Assembly: GCA_009733575.1 (NCBI GenBank)
Contig: ML769387.1
Coordinates: 532,989-596,988, forward strand
Reading direction: 5' to 3'
Source of the DNA: Gymnopus androsaceus JB14
Lineage: Eukaryota > Basidiomycota > Agaricomycetes > Agaricales > Omphalotaceae
DNA length: 64,000 bases
Positions within the stretch are counted from its first letter, which is position 1. Every line of letters starts with the position of its first letter. The notes under the pieces were generated by a model. The model was given only the letters and a program-made list of their open reading frames with translations, ran no database searches and had not been told where the DNA came from. The position numbers and the translations under genes were made by a program. Of this stretch, positions 63,222 through 64,000 are shown one piece after another.

Positions 63222-64000
63222 TCGTCCGACCCATAATAGAGCGCAAATGCTGTGCATAATTATTGGGTTTTGGCCAGGAATCTTTGCATAGATTATTGCG
63301 TAGCAGCGTTAGACATTTAAGTATCGAACCAGAGCGACTTACAAGAGTCTCTTCTACACAAATAATGAATGGCACAATTAATATATAGTACTAGAATGCC
63401 TCTTTCAGAGATAAGCGCGTCGGAGAGCGCCCTACCAGTGTCTCGATGATCCGATGAGTGCCCCTTACGCTTTTTTACGCTGTGGCTAAATCGACGGAGC
63501 ACTAATACATAATGCTGTTGAGACTCAAGCACAGTGGCACATATACCATATAATAAAGATTGGGAAATTTGTCAAACGATGCAGCGTAATGTGGGACTCG
63601 GTCACTAGCTGGTCCTTTTATAGGACACAATATACAATCTTTCTGAGTCAGAGAAGATACAAGATTCGTACGATTTGATGAAGACTCCTTTTTTCAGTCT
63701 CAATAGGTAGATTAACGTGCTTATGCGAGCTAGAGCATTTAAAGCTGATCACAATGGCCTTGTTTGAGTTGATCCTAACTGCGGAACATTAATACTGATA
63801 CAAGGTCCCCCATACGATAACATACAGAAGGATCCTGGATACACGATTTGCTTTTTCATTCACTCTTCTTTCGATTAAGTTGGTTGATAGCGCTGAAGAC
63901 CCAAACCTGGCTGTGATACAAATATCACATGTACACGGTACGGAATTGAGATAGAGATATCCAGGTGATCGGATGCCCGCGTGAAGTGAAGAGTGGCAGC

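Larger units (their letters stand above)
60501..64000. other. Gene-free 3.5 kb with relic repeats
   Basis: I find no gene in this stretch on either strand. Open frames at 60610-60927, 61009-61248 and 61881-62144 lack splice logic and family resemblance. It holds an 86 bp perfect duplicate and two further short duplicates (see repeats) and a 10 bp tandem motif (AAAACAAGCC) at 61801-61829. Confidence 0.5.

Overview
The window is nuclear DNA of a filamentous basidiomycete, most likely a mushroom-forming agaricomycete. Coding exons are broken by many 45-60 bp GT-AG introns. Several families are typical of that group: a DUF6533 membrane protein, an F-box protein with the usual basidiomycete N-terminal coiled coil, mucin-like single-pass membrane proteins, a secreted RlpA-like double-psi beta-barrel protein and a small cysteine-rich secreted protein. 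No function depends on a species name and I do not give one.

Layout. 0-7 kb: accessory sequence with a dead FAD monooxygenase split by a 402 bp hAT-like MITE that has a perfect 8 bp target duplication, an unknown ORF, a possible Copia relic and a DUF6533 gene. 7.4-21.8 kb: dense housekeeping block with a RibD/Rib2-type deaminase divergent from SPT6 (transcription elongation), two unknown genes, SRP54 divergent from SPT8 (SAGA subunit), and a LaeA-like methyltransferase. 22.5-24.3 kb: a secreted Ser/Gly/Ala-rich repeat gene with broken frames. 25.4-27.6 kb: thymidylate kinase and an MDR reductase. 28.9-30.3 kb: a truncated, inverted copy of the poly(A)-binding protein gene whose parent is at 52.6-55.0 kb. 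30.8-32.0 kb: a probable solo LTR and a small secreted cysteine-rich protein. 32-41.6 kb: gene-poor, rich in decayed dispersed repeats, with a mucin-like membrane protein and a kinase-fold pseudogene. 41.7-51.3 kb: F-box protein, ferroportin-family iron transporter, PXA-domain protein, short-chain dehydrogenase and a BTB-like protein. 52.6-60.5 kb: PAB1, a second mucin-like membrane protein, a SCAMP and the barrel protein. 60.5-64 kb: no gene, but several relic repeats including an 86 bp perfect duplicate.

The housekeeping genes are not a pathway. They touch RNA synthesis (SPT6, SPT8), RNA fate (PAB1), secretion (SRP54, SCAMP), nucleotide and cofactor supply (thymidylate kinase, deaminase) and iron transport. 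Two of them sit in head-to-head pairs with only 72-80 bp between start codons.

The most interesting observations are evolutionary. In the short-chain dehydrogenase a 57 bp intron is visibly a mutated tandem copy of the adjoining exon, a case of intron birth by duplication. The PAB1 fragment copy keeps an open frame for RRM3-RRM4-MLLE and keeps parental introns, so it arose by DNA duplication. Several conserved genes (SPT6, thymidylate kinase, the barrel protein) carry one-base frameshifts that may be assembly errors and should be checked before any gene is called dead.
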